Source of the DNA: SIG299 sp964544055
Lineage (GTDB): Bacteria; Bacillota; Clostridia; Lachnospirales; Lachnospiraceae
Length of the DNA: 64,000 bases
Direction: 5' to 3'
Assembly: GCA_964544055.1 (NCBI GenBank)
Contig: CAZJAA010000005.1
Span: 28,463-92,462 of the forward strand
A program made the position numbers and the translations under genes. Position 1 is the first letter of the stretch; each line of letters opens with the position of its first letter. The notes beneath the pieces were generated by a model that saw nothing but the letters and a program-made list of their open reading frames with translations, made no database searches and was not told the origin of the DNA. Of this stretch, positions 43,957-52,310 are shown piece by piece.

Positions 43957-44742
43957 TTAAAATTCGGAATACCAATCACGCACTCCACGTTCAATAACCT
44001 CATCTGCAAGCTGACGATATCCCTCCGCACCTGCTGATTTCGAATCATATAAATTGATTGGCAATCCATGGCTTGGTGCCTCTGCAAGACGTACATTTCT
44101 TGGAATTATTGTTTTATATATATTGTGTTTTAAATTTTTCTTTACGTTTTCCACTACCTGAAGAGAAAGATTTGTTCTTGCATCATACATTGTAAATACA
44201 ACACCCTCCATCTCTAAATCAGGATTTAATCGTTTTTGTACTAAATCAATCGTATGCATCAACTGAGATAAGCCTTCCAAAGCATAATACTCACACTGTA
44301 TTGGTACGAGCACTGTATTAGCAGTTGTCATGGCATTTACAGTGAGCATATTTAAGGATGGTGGACAGTCTATAACAATAAAATCATACTCTTCCTTCAC
44401 CGGTTCTACAAGTCTTTTTAAAATAAATTCCCGGTTATCTACACCAATCAGTTCAATTTCCGCACCGGCTAAATCCACATCCGAGGGCAATACAAAGAGA
44501 TTTTTCATGCAACTCTTCGATTTACAATCTTCCAGGGTACACTCACCCAGCATCATATCATAAACTGTATGCTTTAACTTTTTCTTGTTAATACCCAAAC
44601 CTGAAGTGGTATTTCCCTGTGGATCAATATCTATCACAAGAACTTTATTTCCTTTTTCCGCAAGACATGCAGAAAGATTAATTGCAGTTGTTGTTTTACC
44701 AACGCCACCTTTTTGATTTGCAATCGCAATTGTTCTTCCCAT
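43957..44742 (-). CDS. parA: Chromosome-partitioning ATPase ParA/Soj
   Basis: A 261-residue deviant Walker ATPase working with ParB in origin segregation and DnaA control. The Walker A motif is NQKGGVGKTTTAINLSACLA with the signature lysine near the start. DIDPQGNTTSGLG and the later FIVIDCPPSLNMLTVNAM are typical. The start has GGAG five bases upstream, and that site belongs to a dispersed leader element at 44748-44842 shared with gyrB and degS. Length is normal. Confidence 0.96.
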   Translation of the reverse strand: MGRTIAIANQKGGVGKTTTAINLSACLAEKGNKVLVIDIDPQGNTTSGLGINKKKLKHTVYDMMLGECTLEDCKSKSCMKNLFVLPSDVDLAGAEIELIGVDNREFILKRLVEPVKEEYDFIVIDCPPSLNMLTVNAMTTANTVLVPIQCEYYALEGLSQLMHTIDLVQKRLNPDLEMEGVVFTMYDARTNLSLQVVENVKKNLKHNIYKTIIPRNVRLAEAPSHGLPINLYDSKSAGAEGYRQLADEVIERGVRDWYSEF

Positions 44743-44747
44743 ATAGG

Positions 44748-44842
44748 CTCCATTCCGAGAACGTTCTTTCTTTTAAGGAAACATAACCTGAATTTTGCAA
44801 GAACATTTCTTGTCGCACCAGTCTCATTTGTGACGTTCTCGG
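44748..44842 (-). repeat. Leader repeat family, parA copy
   Basis: Read on the minus strand it runs from CCGAGAACGTCACAAATGAG to GAACGTTCTCGGAATGGAG. The ends CCGAGAACGT (44755-44764) and ACGTTCTCGG (44833-44842) are perfect inverted arms. Other copies lie at 46948-47118 (two) and 58804-58886. The last bases provide the parA ribosome site. Confidence 0.7.
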
Positions 44843-44870
44843 CACAAAGATACGAATCCTTTTTTCAAAA

Positions 44871-44886
44871 TATTTCACGTGAAACA
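44871..44886. other. parS site with one mismatch
   Basis: TATTTCACGTGAAACA, one base from consensus, between parA and degU. Confidence 0.85.
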
Positions 44887-44911
44887 TCTGTTGCAATTTT
44901 TTCAATGATTA

Positions 44912-44949
44912 AAAAATGTAAATGTTTCACGTGAAACATTTACATTTTT
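44912..44949. other. parS within a 38-bp perfect palindrome / degU terminator
   Basis: The consensus parS TGTTTCACGTGAAACA (44923-44938) is the centre of a palindrome with 19-base arms, each reading AAAAATGTAAATGTTTCAC. On the minus strand the arm ends in a T-run (ATTTTTTAATC), 84 bases after the degU stop, so it can also act as an intrinsic terminator. Confidence 0.85.
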
Positions 44950-45032
44950 ATCAACGATATAATAATTATAATATAGTTTTGGCTGTGTGTCAAAAAAAAC
45001 TTTTATATGTGTGATTTATTTTTAAAGTTATT

Positions 45033-45680
45033 TTACAATTCCACAATGTTGTTTTTGATTGCATAGACTGCAGCCTGTGTTCTGTCGAACACACCAATCT
45101 TTTTAAAAATATTTGACACATGGTTTTTTACCGTTTTTTCGCTTATAGATAATTTATATGCAATTTCCTTATTAAAAAGTCCCTCTGCAAGAAGTTTTAA
45201 AACTTCGATTTCTCTTTTTGTAAGCTTTTCCTCTTCAGTCAGTTGATGTTTGCAAATCTTTTTTTCTTTTAATAAAGGGACCATTGTAACATCTATATAT
45301 TTTTCACCGGAGTTTACTGTGTAAATAGCTTTTTTCAATACAGAAGAATCTGCATCTTTCAAAACATATCCTTCCACACCTATTTCCAATGCTCTCCTTA
45401 AGTATTCAACTTCATTATGAATTGTAAGAATTAAAACTTTCTGATTTTTATAAGCAGAGCTACGCAATTTTTCCAGCATTGTAATTCCATCCATCACAGG
45501 CATATTAATATCAAGTAAAACAACATCTGGATTAAGCTTTTCAATTTGTTTTAAACATTCCTCACCGTTACCGACTTCTCCGACAACCTGAATATCACCA
45601 TCCAGTTCTAATAGTTGTTTCAGTCCTTCTCGAATCATAGAATGGTCATCTGCTATTATAATTTTAATTTGTTTACTCAT
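45033..45680 (-). CDS. degU: NarL/LuxR-family response regulator, DegU-like
   Basis: A 215-residue regulator. The start at 45680 (MSKQIKIIIADDHS) has GGAG six bases upstream. The receiver has IIADDHSMIREGL, the phospho-acceptor Asp in VVLLDINMPVMDG, and a Lys in YVLKDA. The C-terminal LuxR helix-turn-helix is LTKREIEVLKLLAEGLFNKE, then AYKLSISEKTVKNHVSNIFK. The upstream gene is a soluble DegS-like kinase, so the pair matches DegS-DegU, which governs exoenzymes and multicellular traits in Bacillus. It lies 217 bases downstream of the kinase, beyond a hairpin. Confidence 0.9.
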   Translation of the reverse strand: MSKQIKIIIADDHSMIREGLKQLLELDGDIQVVGEVGNGEECLKQIEKLNPDVVLLDINMPVMDGITMLEKLRSSAYKNQKVLILTIHNEVEYLRRALEIGVEGYVLKDADSSVLKKAIYTVNSGEKYIDVTMVPLLKEKKICKHQLTEEEKLTKREIEVLKLLAEGLFNKEIAYKLSISEKTVKNHVSNIFKKIGVFDRTQAAVYAIKNNIVEL

Positions 45681-45874
45681 AAAAATCTCCATTTCTGAGC
45701 GACTTTATCGCAAATAATGCAAAGAAGCAAAATTTCTTAAAGAAATTTGCGTAGGCGATTTCTTGTCTGCCATCAGGGGTATTTGCTTTCGTTTTTTTAA
45801 TTATATAGAAAAAATCTGTACACTCCTTATTTCATCTGCTGCAAAGATAAGTAATCTCTTTGAATTTTGACAGA

Positions 45875-45909
45875 CAAAACAGTTTCAAAGAAATTGATTA
45901 ACTGTTTTG
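45875..45909 (-). terminator. Hairpin at the end of degS
   Basis: CAAAACAGTT and AACTGTTTTG pair perfectly, overlapping the degS stop region. There is no strong T-run, so it may only reduce read-through into degU or protect the message end. Confidence 0.5.
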
Positions 45910-46941
45910 GAAATACCATGGAACTACAACGCTAACCTTTGTGCCATAGCCCGGTTCAGACTCAATCGTGAAAAAACCGGAAAGCAATCTTGCACGCTCT
46001 TTCATCATTGATAACCCAAAACCATTTAAAACATCTTTTTGTGTACGTTCGGTTATTTGCTCAATATTAAAACCTACACCGTTATCTTCAATATCAATTT
46101 TTACGCTGTCATCTTCAAACGCAATGGAAACAATTACTCTTTCTGCATGAGAATGCCTGATTGCGTTATTACATGCTTCCTGTATGATGCGATATAATGT
46201 TACACTTACAATATAGGAAAGTTTCTTTTCCTGTCCCCTCGTTTTTAGTAGTACATCAAAATTATTATATCGCCGGATATGCAGGCAAAAGGCTTCTACG
46301 TTGGAAACCAGTCCTGTATTATCTAGTGACATCGGACGCATATCATAAATAATTTCACGCATACCATTAATGATTTCTTTATTCAGGTCAATCATCGATT
46401 GAAGTTCCAGCTTCACTCGCACTGGGTCTTTATCAATAAGCTTACTGCAATATTCCATTTTATGAGCAAGACTGGTCAAACTCTGAACCGTTGAATCATG
46501 CAGTTCCCTGGCAATACGATTTCGGTCCATTTCTTGTGTTTCTAATAATTTAGTACTGTAATTTGATAAATTATTATCATTTTTTTCTGTTTTAAGTATG
46601 TAATTCTTTAATCGCTCAAAGGAAGTACAAACCTGCTTCTGATTTTTCCATGCCTCTTCCAATTTCTGTTGTTCTTCATTCAGATGCAATAATTCATCTT
46701 TCCAGGCAACATCATTTTCCGTAAATTCATCGGAACCAAGAGGAGAAAGCATCGAAATATTTGGAATTTTGTTTTTTTCATGCTCCTTTATGATGTACTC
46801 ACGCTGCTTTTTTTTGTATTCAATTTCTTTTTTTTCCGAGAGAAGAGCATTTGAATACTGCAGGGCAGCTTCCTGCTGTTGCATGATAAAATTTAATATA
46901 TCTGTATATTGATTCTGGAAAAAAGTATTATTATCGTTCAT
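45898..46941 (-). CDS. degS: Soluble sensor histidine kinase, DegS-like
   Basis: A 347-residue kinase without membrane segments, like DegS. The start at 46941 (MNDNNTFFQNQY) has GGGGG six bases upstream; the longer frame beginning at 47085 only reads through leader repeats. The N-terminal half is coiled coil. The HisKA_3 phospho-site is in RNRIARELHDSTVQSLTSLA. The ATPase part has the N box EACNNAIRHSHAERV and the G1 box IEDNGVGFNI with GFGLSMMKERA. It pairs with the response regulator downstream. The leader carries two tandem copies of the repeat seen before parA and gyrB. Confidence 0.9.
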   Translation of the reverse strand: MNDNNTFFQNQYTDILNFIMQQQEAALQYSNALLSEKKEIEYKKKQREYIIKEHEKNKIPNISMLSPLGSDEFTENDVAWKDELLHLNEEQQKLEEAWKNQKQVCTSFERLKNYILKTEKNDNNLSNYSTKLLETQEMDRNRIARELHDSTVQSLTSLAHKMEYCSKLIDKDPVRVKLELQSMIDLNKEIINGMREIIYDMRPMSLDNTGLVSNVEAFCLHIRRYNNFDVLLKTRGQEKKLSYIVSVTLYRIIQEACNNAIRHSHAERVIVSIAFEDDSVKIDIEDNGVGFNIEQITERTQKDVLNGFGLSMMKERARLLSGFFTIESEPGYGTKVSVVVPWYFQNS

Positions 46942-46947
46942 TTTAAT

Positions 46948-47033
46948 CCCCCATTCCGAGAATGTTCTTTTGTAAAAAAAAACTAAAAATTTGCACAGGA
47001 AGTTTTTGATACTACATCTGGGCTTATTTGTAC
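46948..47033 (-). repeat. Leader repeat family, degS proximal copy
   Basis: On the minus strand: GTACAAATAAG at the 5' end, CCTGTGCAAA inside, and GAACATTCTCGGAATGGGGG at the 3' end, which provides the degS ribosome site. Confidence 0.65.
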
Positions 47034-47118
47034 TGAGAACATTCTTTTCCGTTCGAGGAAATACACCAGAACTTTGCACAGGCAATTTTCAGTGTAGAAT
47101 CAAGACTTATTTGTGACG
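47034..47118 (-). repeat. Leader repeat family, degS distal copy
   Basis: On the minus strand: CGTCACAAATAAG, then GCCTGTGCAAAGTTCTGGTG, TTTCCTC and AAAGAATGTTCTC, directly abutting the proximal copy. The gap 47119-47296 upstream is AT-rich with no gene. Confidence 0.65.
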
Positions 47119-47296
47119 TATTCGACACAAACAGCCGTGTGAACAAATTACTTCTTCGAGTATTTGTTCACACTATAACCCTCTTTCAACGTTATTGAAA
47201 TAAAAGTAACAATCTATAAAGTATTTTATCATATTTTCAATAGTGTCTACAATAAGAAAATAGTCTTTTTACTTAAAATTAACTGATACATTTTTC

Positions 47297-48028
47297 CTAT
47301 TTTGCGAGTAAAGGCTGCTTTAAAGGCTTACCTCCGGCACGAGGATACTTTTTTGGAGTCTGTTTGATTTTTTTTATTTGAATTAATGTACGATGAATGT
47401 CAGAATTTGGAAGTTGGAATTCCTGCGTATTTATTATTTCTCCACCCAACTCCCGAACAGCAAATTTTGCTTCCTGCAATTCAACCTGTATTTCTCCGGA
47501 TTTATACGGAACAAAATATCCTCCCTGTTTTACAAAAGGAAGACAAAATTCTGCCAAGGAAACAAGACGTGCTACTGCCCTGGAAACACAAAAATCATAT
47601 TTTTCGCGATATTCCGGCTTTAAGGCAGTTTCTTCTGCCCTGCCATGAACTGCAGCAATTTTCGTCAGACCAAGCTCTGCAATTACCTCCTGCAAAAAAA
47701 TAATTCTTTTATTTAACGAATCCATTAGCGTAATTTCCAGCTCCGGAAAGAAGATCTTTAGCGGAATACCCGGAAAACCGGCACCGGTGCCTAAATCCAG
47801 AAGCTTTACCTTTTTTTCTTTCAGATCTATCATCTGACATAATGCCAGACTGTCCAGAAAATGCTTTTTTAAAACATCTTCATATTCCGTGATGGCAGTA
47901 AGATTCATTACTTTATTTTTTTCCACGAGTATTTCATAATATTTTTCCAGCTGCAAAAGCTGCTGCTCGCTTGGTTCTATGTTCCATTCTTTTAAATCTG
48001 CAAGAAATGCACTATTTTCTCTCTGCAT
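47297..48028 (-). CDS. rsmG: 16S rRNA (guanine-N7)-methyltransferase RsmG
   Basis: A 243-residue methyltransferase (formerly GidB) modifying G527 of 16S rRNA in E. coli numbering. The start at 48028 (MQRENSAFLADL) has GGAG six bases upstream; 48040 is also open. The SAM motif is VKLLDLGTGAGFPGIPLKIF. NLTAITEYEDVLKKHFLDSL upstream and DFCVSRAVARLVSLAEFCLP later are typical. The C-terminal basic tail (KQTPKKYPRAGGKPLKQPLL) is a normal feature. It is the last gene of the mnmE-mnmG-rsmG group, 26 bases past mnmG. Confidence 0.95.
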   Translation of the reverse strand: MQRENSAFLADLKEWNIEPSEQQLLQLEKYYEILVEKNKVMNLTAITEYEDVLKKHFLDSLALCQMIDLKEKKVKLLDLGTGAGFPGIPLKIFFPELEITLMDSLNKRIIFLQEVIAELGLTKIAAVHGRAEETALKPEYREKYDFCVSRAVARLVSLAEFCLPFVKQGGYFVPYKSGEIQVELQEAKFAVRELGGEIINTQEFQLPNSDIHRTLIQIKKIKQTPKKYPRAGGKPLKQPLLAK

Positions 48029-48053
48029 ACCATTCTCCATTCCGAAACATTTT

Positions 48054-49940
48054 TTATTCTCTTAACTGCTTTAAATAAACAAGTAAAACTGAAACATCTG
48101 CCGGAGAAACACCAGAAATTCTTGAAGCCTGCCCGATGTTTTCCGGGCGAATTTTCTTTAATTTCTGACGTGCTTCAATACGCAGGGAAGGAACCTCGTC
48201 ATAATTCAGAGCTTCCGGAATTTTTCTGCTTTCCGTTTTCTTAAACTGCTCCACCTGACGCTGCTGTCTTTCAATATAACCGGAATATTTTAATTCAATT
48301 TCCACCTGCTCTGTTACATCCTCCGGAAGTTCTTTTCGTTCTGGGTCAATTTCTGCCAAAAGCTCATAATTCAGTTCCGGACGCATCAATAAGTCTGCCA
48401 TAGAGACCGCTGTTTTCAATGGAGTACTTTCATGTGCGGCTAAAAACTCCTGCACTTTTGTATTTCCTCCAATCATTTTATTTTTCAGACGTTCCGTTTC
48501 TTCAAGAATTAACTGTTCTTTTTCCAACAGATGCTGATATCGTTCTTTTGAAATTAAACCGACCTCATGACCAATCTTTGTCAGACGTAAATCTGCATTA
48601 TCCTGTCTGAGCAGTAAACGATACTCTGCACGAGACGTCATCATACGATATGGTTCATGTGTTTCCTTTGTTACAAGGTCATCAATTAATACGCCAATAT
48701 ACGCCTGGGAACGGTCAAGTATTACAGGTTCTTTTCCACTCAGCTTTCGAGCTGCATTAATACCTGCCATGATTCCCTGTGCCGCAGCTTCTTCATATCC
48801 GGAGCTTCCGTTCATCTGACCTGCACTAAACAAACCGGAAATTGCTTTAAATTCCAGACTTGGTTTTAGTTGCATTGGATTGATGCAGTCATATTCAATT
48901 GCATAAGCATTACGCACAATTTTAGCATTTTCAAGGCCGGGTACAGAACGATACATTTTTACCTGCACATCCTCCGGAAGTGAACTAGACATACCGGAAA
49001 TGTACATTTCGTTTGTATAATTTCCTTCCGGTTCAATAAATACCTGATGGCGTTCTTTATCCGGAAATTTCATTACCTTATCTTCAATTGACGGACAATA
49101 CCTTGGTCCGGTTCCTTCAATTGCTCCGGAATAAAGCGGAGAACGATCAATATTACTGCGGATAATATTATGGGTAGTTTCGTTTGTATATGTCAGCCAG
49201 CAGGATACCTGCTCCTTCTGTAACGATTTTCTGTCTGTTTCAAAGGAAAACGGAACAACTTTTTCATCTCCAAATTGCTCTTCCATTTTTGAAAAATCAA
49301 TCGAGCGTTTATCAATTCGCGCAGGTGTTCCTGTTTTAAAACGATACATTTCGATACCAAGCTTTTTTAAAGAGTCGGTTAAGTGATTTGCCGCCGGCAG
49401 ACCATTAGGACCTGTATATGTGCTGACATCTCCGTAAATGCATCGTGCTTTTAAATAGGTTCCGGTACAGATAATTGCTGCTTTGCACGGATAAATTGCG
49501 TTGGAATAGGTTTTTACACCGGTTACACACGAGTTATCCACAATAATTTCACAAATTTCCCCTTGTTTTACACATAAATTCGGCTGGTTTTCCACAGTCT
49601 TCCTCATAGATTGTGAATAACTCTGTTTATCCGCCTGTGCTCTGAGGGAATGTACCGCAGGACCTTTGGAAACATTAAGCATCTTTGACTGAATAAAGGT
49701 TTTGTCAATGTTTTTTCCCATTTCACCGCCAAGAGCGTCAATTTCTCGTACCAGATGACCTTTTGACGTACCGCCGACGTTAGGATTGCACGGCATTAGA
49801 GCAATGGAATCCATGCTAACCGTAAATAATATTGTATTAAAACCAAGTCTTGCACAGGCAAGCGCAGCCTCACAACCTGCGTGTCCGGCTCCAATAACTG
49901 CCACATCATAAGCTTCATAAGTGTAACTTGTATCGTTCAT
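48054..49940 (-). CDS. mnmG: tRNA uridine carboxymethylaminomethyl modification enzyme MnmG
   Basis: A 628-residue FAD enzyme (formerly GidA) that with MnmE modifies wobble U34 of several tRNAs. The start at 49940 (MNDTSYTYEAYDVAVIGAGH) has GGAGG five bases upstream. The FAD-binding motif is VAVIGAGHAGCEAALACARL. PCNPNVGGTSKGHLVREIDA and FKTGTPARIDKRSID are family signatures, as is GQMNGSSGYEEAAAQGIMAG. The C-terminal helical domain binds MnmE and tRNA. It directly follows mnmE. Confidence 0.97.
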   Translation of the reverse strand: MNDTSYTYEAYDVAVIGAGHAGCEAALACARLGFNTILFTVSMDSIALMPCNPNVGGTSKGHLVREIDALGGEMGKNIDKTFIQSKMLNVSKGPAVHSLRAQADKQSYSQSMRKTVENQPNLCVKQGEICEIIVDNSCVTGVKTYSNAIYPCKAAIICTGTYLKARCIYGDVSTYTGPNGLPAANHLTDSLKKLGIEMYRFKTGTPARIDKRSIDFSKMEEQFGDEKVVPFSFETDRKSLQKEQVSCWLTYTNETTHNIIRSNIDRSPLYSGAIEGTGPRYCPSIEDKVMKFPDKERHQVFIEPEGNYTNEMYISGMSSSLPEDVQVKMYRSVPGLENAKIVRNAYAIEYDCINPMQLKPSLEFKAISGLFSAGQMNGSSGYEEAAAQGIMAGINAARKLSGKEPVILDRSQAYIGVLIDDLVTKETHEPYRMMTSRAEYRLLLRQDNADLRLTKIGHEVGLISKERYQHLLEKEQLILEETERLKNKMIGGNTKVQEFLAAHESTPLKTAVSMADLLMRPELNYELLAEIDPERKELPEDVTEQVEIELKYSGYIERQQRQVEQFKKTESRKIPEALNYDEVPSLRIEARQKLKKIRPENIGQASRISGVSPADVSVLLVYLKQLRE

Positions 49941-49990
49941 AAATTCCTCCATTTTGGTAAACAACAAGCAACTATTCCATCAGACACCGG

Positions 49991-51370
49991 CTATTTTCCC
50001 ATACAAAAATCTTTAAATATCGTATCTATCAGGTCTTCATCTACCGACTCACCAATAATTTCACCTAACATGCGATAAGCATTCATTAAATCGATGGAAT
50101 AAAAATCCTCCGGCATATCAAGTTTAAGACTCTCCATTACCTTGGTAAGACTTTCCTTTGCTTCCTGTAATGCCTGTTTATGACGCAGATTTGTAATAAA
50201 AATTTCTTCCTTTTTGTCAATTAATCCGGAATAAAACATAGTTTCAACTACTTTTGCAAAGGTATCAATTCCGGTTTCCTCTTTTGCAGATATTAAAATA
50301 ACCTGTTTTCCTGTTTTCCTTTCCAATTCTTCTTTTGTAACCTGCATGGAAAGATCGGATTTGTTCAAAAGAACAATTGCTTTTTTTTCTTTTATCATAG
50401 AAATTACTGCTTCATCATTTTCGTCCAGTTTTTTTGAAGCATCAGCAACATAAATAACAAAATCCGCTGCTTCCGCTTCGCTTTTGGCACGCATGACACC
50501 AATTTTTTCTACCGTATCCTGCGTGTGACGAATACCGGCAGTATCAATAATCCGAAGTACAATTCCTTTTATTTGAATTAATTCTTCCAGCGTATCGCGG
50601 GTTGTTCCCGGAATATCAGTTACAATTGCACGCTCTTCACCGACTAAAACATTCATCAAAGTGGATTTTCCAGCGTTCGGTTTTCCCAAGATTACCGTGC
50701 GAATGCCCTCCTTGATAATTTTTCCATCTTCTGCATTTTTCAAAAGATGACCTATTTCGGTCAGATTGTTCTGCGTATGTTCTTTCAGGGTTTCGGTAAA
50801 TCCGTCCAGTAAAATATGCTCCGGATCATCTAAAGCCGCTTCAATAAACGCAGTATCACGAAGTACAGAGGATCTGATTTCGTTGATTTTCCGACATAAA
50901 TTTCCGCTTAACTGCCGTGCTGAATTTTTTACTGCCTGCTCATTTGTCGCATGAATTAAATCAATCACTGCCTCCGCCTGTGACAAGTCTATTCTGCCAT
51001 TTAAAAAAGCACGTTTGGTAAACTCACCCGGCTCTGCAATGCGCACTCCATGTTCCAAGACAAGACTGAGTATTTTTTTTGTGACAATGATACCGCCATG
51101 GCAATTAATTTCCACCACATCTTCCGTTGTATAGGTGTTTGGTGCCCTCATAACAGATACTAAAACTTCATCCACCATGACCTCACCGTCCATAATCTTT
51201 CCATAATGCAGCGTGTGGGTTTTTGCCGTAGATAAAACCTTTTTGTCTTTTTGAGAAACAAATAATTTATCTGCAATTGCAAACGCTTCTGTTCCACTGA
51301 TTCTTATAATACTAATCCCTGCATTTGTTGTTCCTGTTGCAATTGCCGCAATAGTATCCTGATTCTTCAT
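49991..51370 (-). CDS. mnmE: tRNA modification GTPase MnmE
   Basis: A 459-residue GTPase partner of MnmG. The start at 51370 (MKNQDTIAAIATGT) is chosen over 51379 because the latter lies only two bases past the GGAG. The N-terminal tetrahydrofolate-binding domain is followed by helices enclosing the G domain: GKPNAGKSTLMN, DIPGTTRDTLEE, DTAGIR and LNKSD. The protein ends in FCMGK, the conserved CxGK whose cysteine is essential in E. coli. A terminator separates it from jag upstream. Confidence 0.96.
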   Translation of the reverse strand: MKNQDTIAAIATGTTNAGISIIRISGTEAFAIADKLFVSQKDKKVLSTAKTHTLHYGKIMDGEVMVDEVLVSVMRAPNTYTTEDVVEINCHGGIIVTKKILSLVLEHGVRIAEPGEFTKRAFLNGRIDLSQAEAVIDLIHATNEQAVKNSARQLSGNLCRKINEIRSSVLRDTAFIEAALDDPEHILLDGFTETLKEHTQNNLTEIGHLLKNAEDGKIIKEGIRTVILGKPNAGKSTLMNVLVGEERAIVTDIPGTTRDTLEELIQIKGIVLRIIDTAGIRHTQDTVEKIGVMRAKSEAEAADFVIYVADASKKLDENDEAVISMIKEKKAIVLLNKSDLSMQVTKEELERKTGKQVILISAKEETGIDTFAKVVETMFYSGLIDKKEEIFITNLRHKQALQEAKESLTKVMESLKLDMPEDFYSIDLMNAYRMLGEIIGESVDEDLIDTIFKDFCMGK

Positions 51371-51488
51371 AAACTGCATTTCTCCGTTTCTATGGACATT
51401 TCATACTGTTTTTAAACTTTTATATCAAACTAGCCATTTGGAAAGCGATACTTTTTTAAGCAGTAAATTTTCCCTGCGAAAAATAAAG

Positions 51489-51515
51489 AAGGTGCCTCAT
51501 CCGCTGAGACACCTT
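51489..51515 (-). terminator. Terminator after jag
   Basis: AAGGTGCCTCA and TGAGACACCTT pair with a five-base loop, followed on the minus strand by TTCTTTATTTTT. It closes the rpmH-to-jag operon. Confidence 0.8.
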
Positions 51516-51523
51516 TTGTAGTA

Positions 51524-52297
51524 TTATTCTTCTGTCTTTTCTACCTGAGTTTCAGTTTCTTCGGTATTTCCATATGGATATGGCTGATTATGGTAATTAG
51601 ATTTATAATTGTAATTACCCTTACGATAACTGTTTCTGTTATAGCCATAATTTCTGTTGTAATCTCTTACGCCTTTCTTTAAAGTAACTACAACTTTACG
51701 ATATGGCTCTTCGCCCTCACTGTGGGTTTCTACAAACTTATCATTCTGCAGAGCAGAGTGAATAATTCTTCTTTCATAAGGATTCATTGGCTCTAAAGCA
51801 ACTGTTCTTCTTGTCTTTTTCACCTTGTAGGCAATATTCTTTGCCAGATTTTCCAGAGTTTCTTTTCTTCTTTCTCTGTAATTTTCTGTATCAAGCTTAA
51901 CCTTAATATAATCTTCGCTTTCCTTATTTACAACAAGACTTACAAGATACTGAAGAGAATCTAAGGTCTGACCTCTTTTACCAATCAGAACACCCATATC
52001 TTCTCCAACAATATTGATATTCATTGCTTTTTCTTCTTCGTTATAGTCCACCACGATTTCTGATTTAATTTCCATTAACTCAAAAATCTGTTCTAAAAAG
52101 CCAACTGCCTTGTCCTGCAAGGTTTCTTTTACCGCAACACGAATTTTTGCAGGCTTTTTGTTTAAACCTAAAAAGCCTCTGCTTTCTTCCTCGACAACCT
52201 CAATATCTACATTTTCTCTTGTGGAGCCTAACTGAATTAATGCTTCTGTAATAGCGTCATCTACTGTTTTTGCTGTAACCTCAATCCAATTTCTCAT
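51524..52297 (-). CDS. jag: RNA-binding protein Jag/KhpB
   Basis: A 257-residue protein with an N-terminal Jag_N domain (WIEVTAKTVDDAITEALIQL), a KH domain around MGVLIGKRGQTLDSLQYLV, and an R3H domain (TVALEPMNPYERRIIHSALQ). It binds RNA and in other Firmicutes affects cell division and envelope regulation. The C-terminal 45 residues are unusually rich in Tyr, Asn and Arg (NRNYGYNRNSYRKGNYN) and end acidic, a disordered tail beyond the usual architecture. It follows yidC by 13 bases, the conserved order. Confidence 0.93.
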   Translation of the reverse strand: MRNWIEVTAKTVDDAITEALIQLGSTRENVDIEVVEEESRGFLGLNKKPAKIRVAVKETLQDKAVGFLEQIFELMEIKSEIVVDYNEEEKAMNINIVGEDMGVLIGKRGQTLDSLQYLVSLVVNKESEDYIKVKLDTENYRERRKETLENLAKNIAYKVKKTRRTVALEPMNPYERRIIHSALQNDKFVETHSEGEEPYRKVVVTLKKGVRDYNRNYGYNRNSYRKGNYNYKSNYHNQPYPYGNTEETETQVEKTEE

Positions 52298-52310
52298 AAT
52301 TTTATCCCTC

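Noticed and set aside
46942..47085. Upstream extension of the degS reading frame
   Set aside because: The 48 extra codons are made of leader repeat DNA; the GGGGG ribosome site fits 46941.
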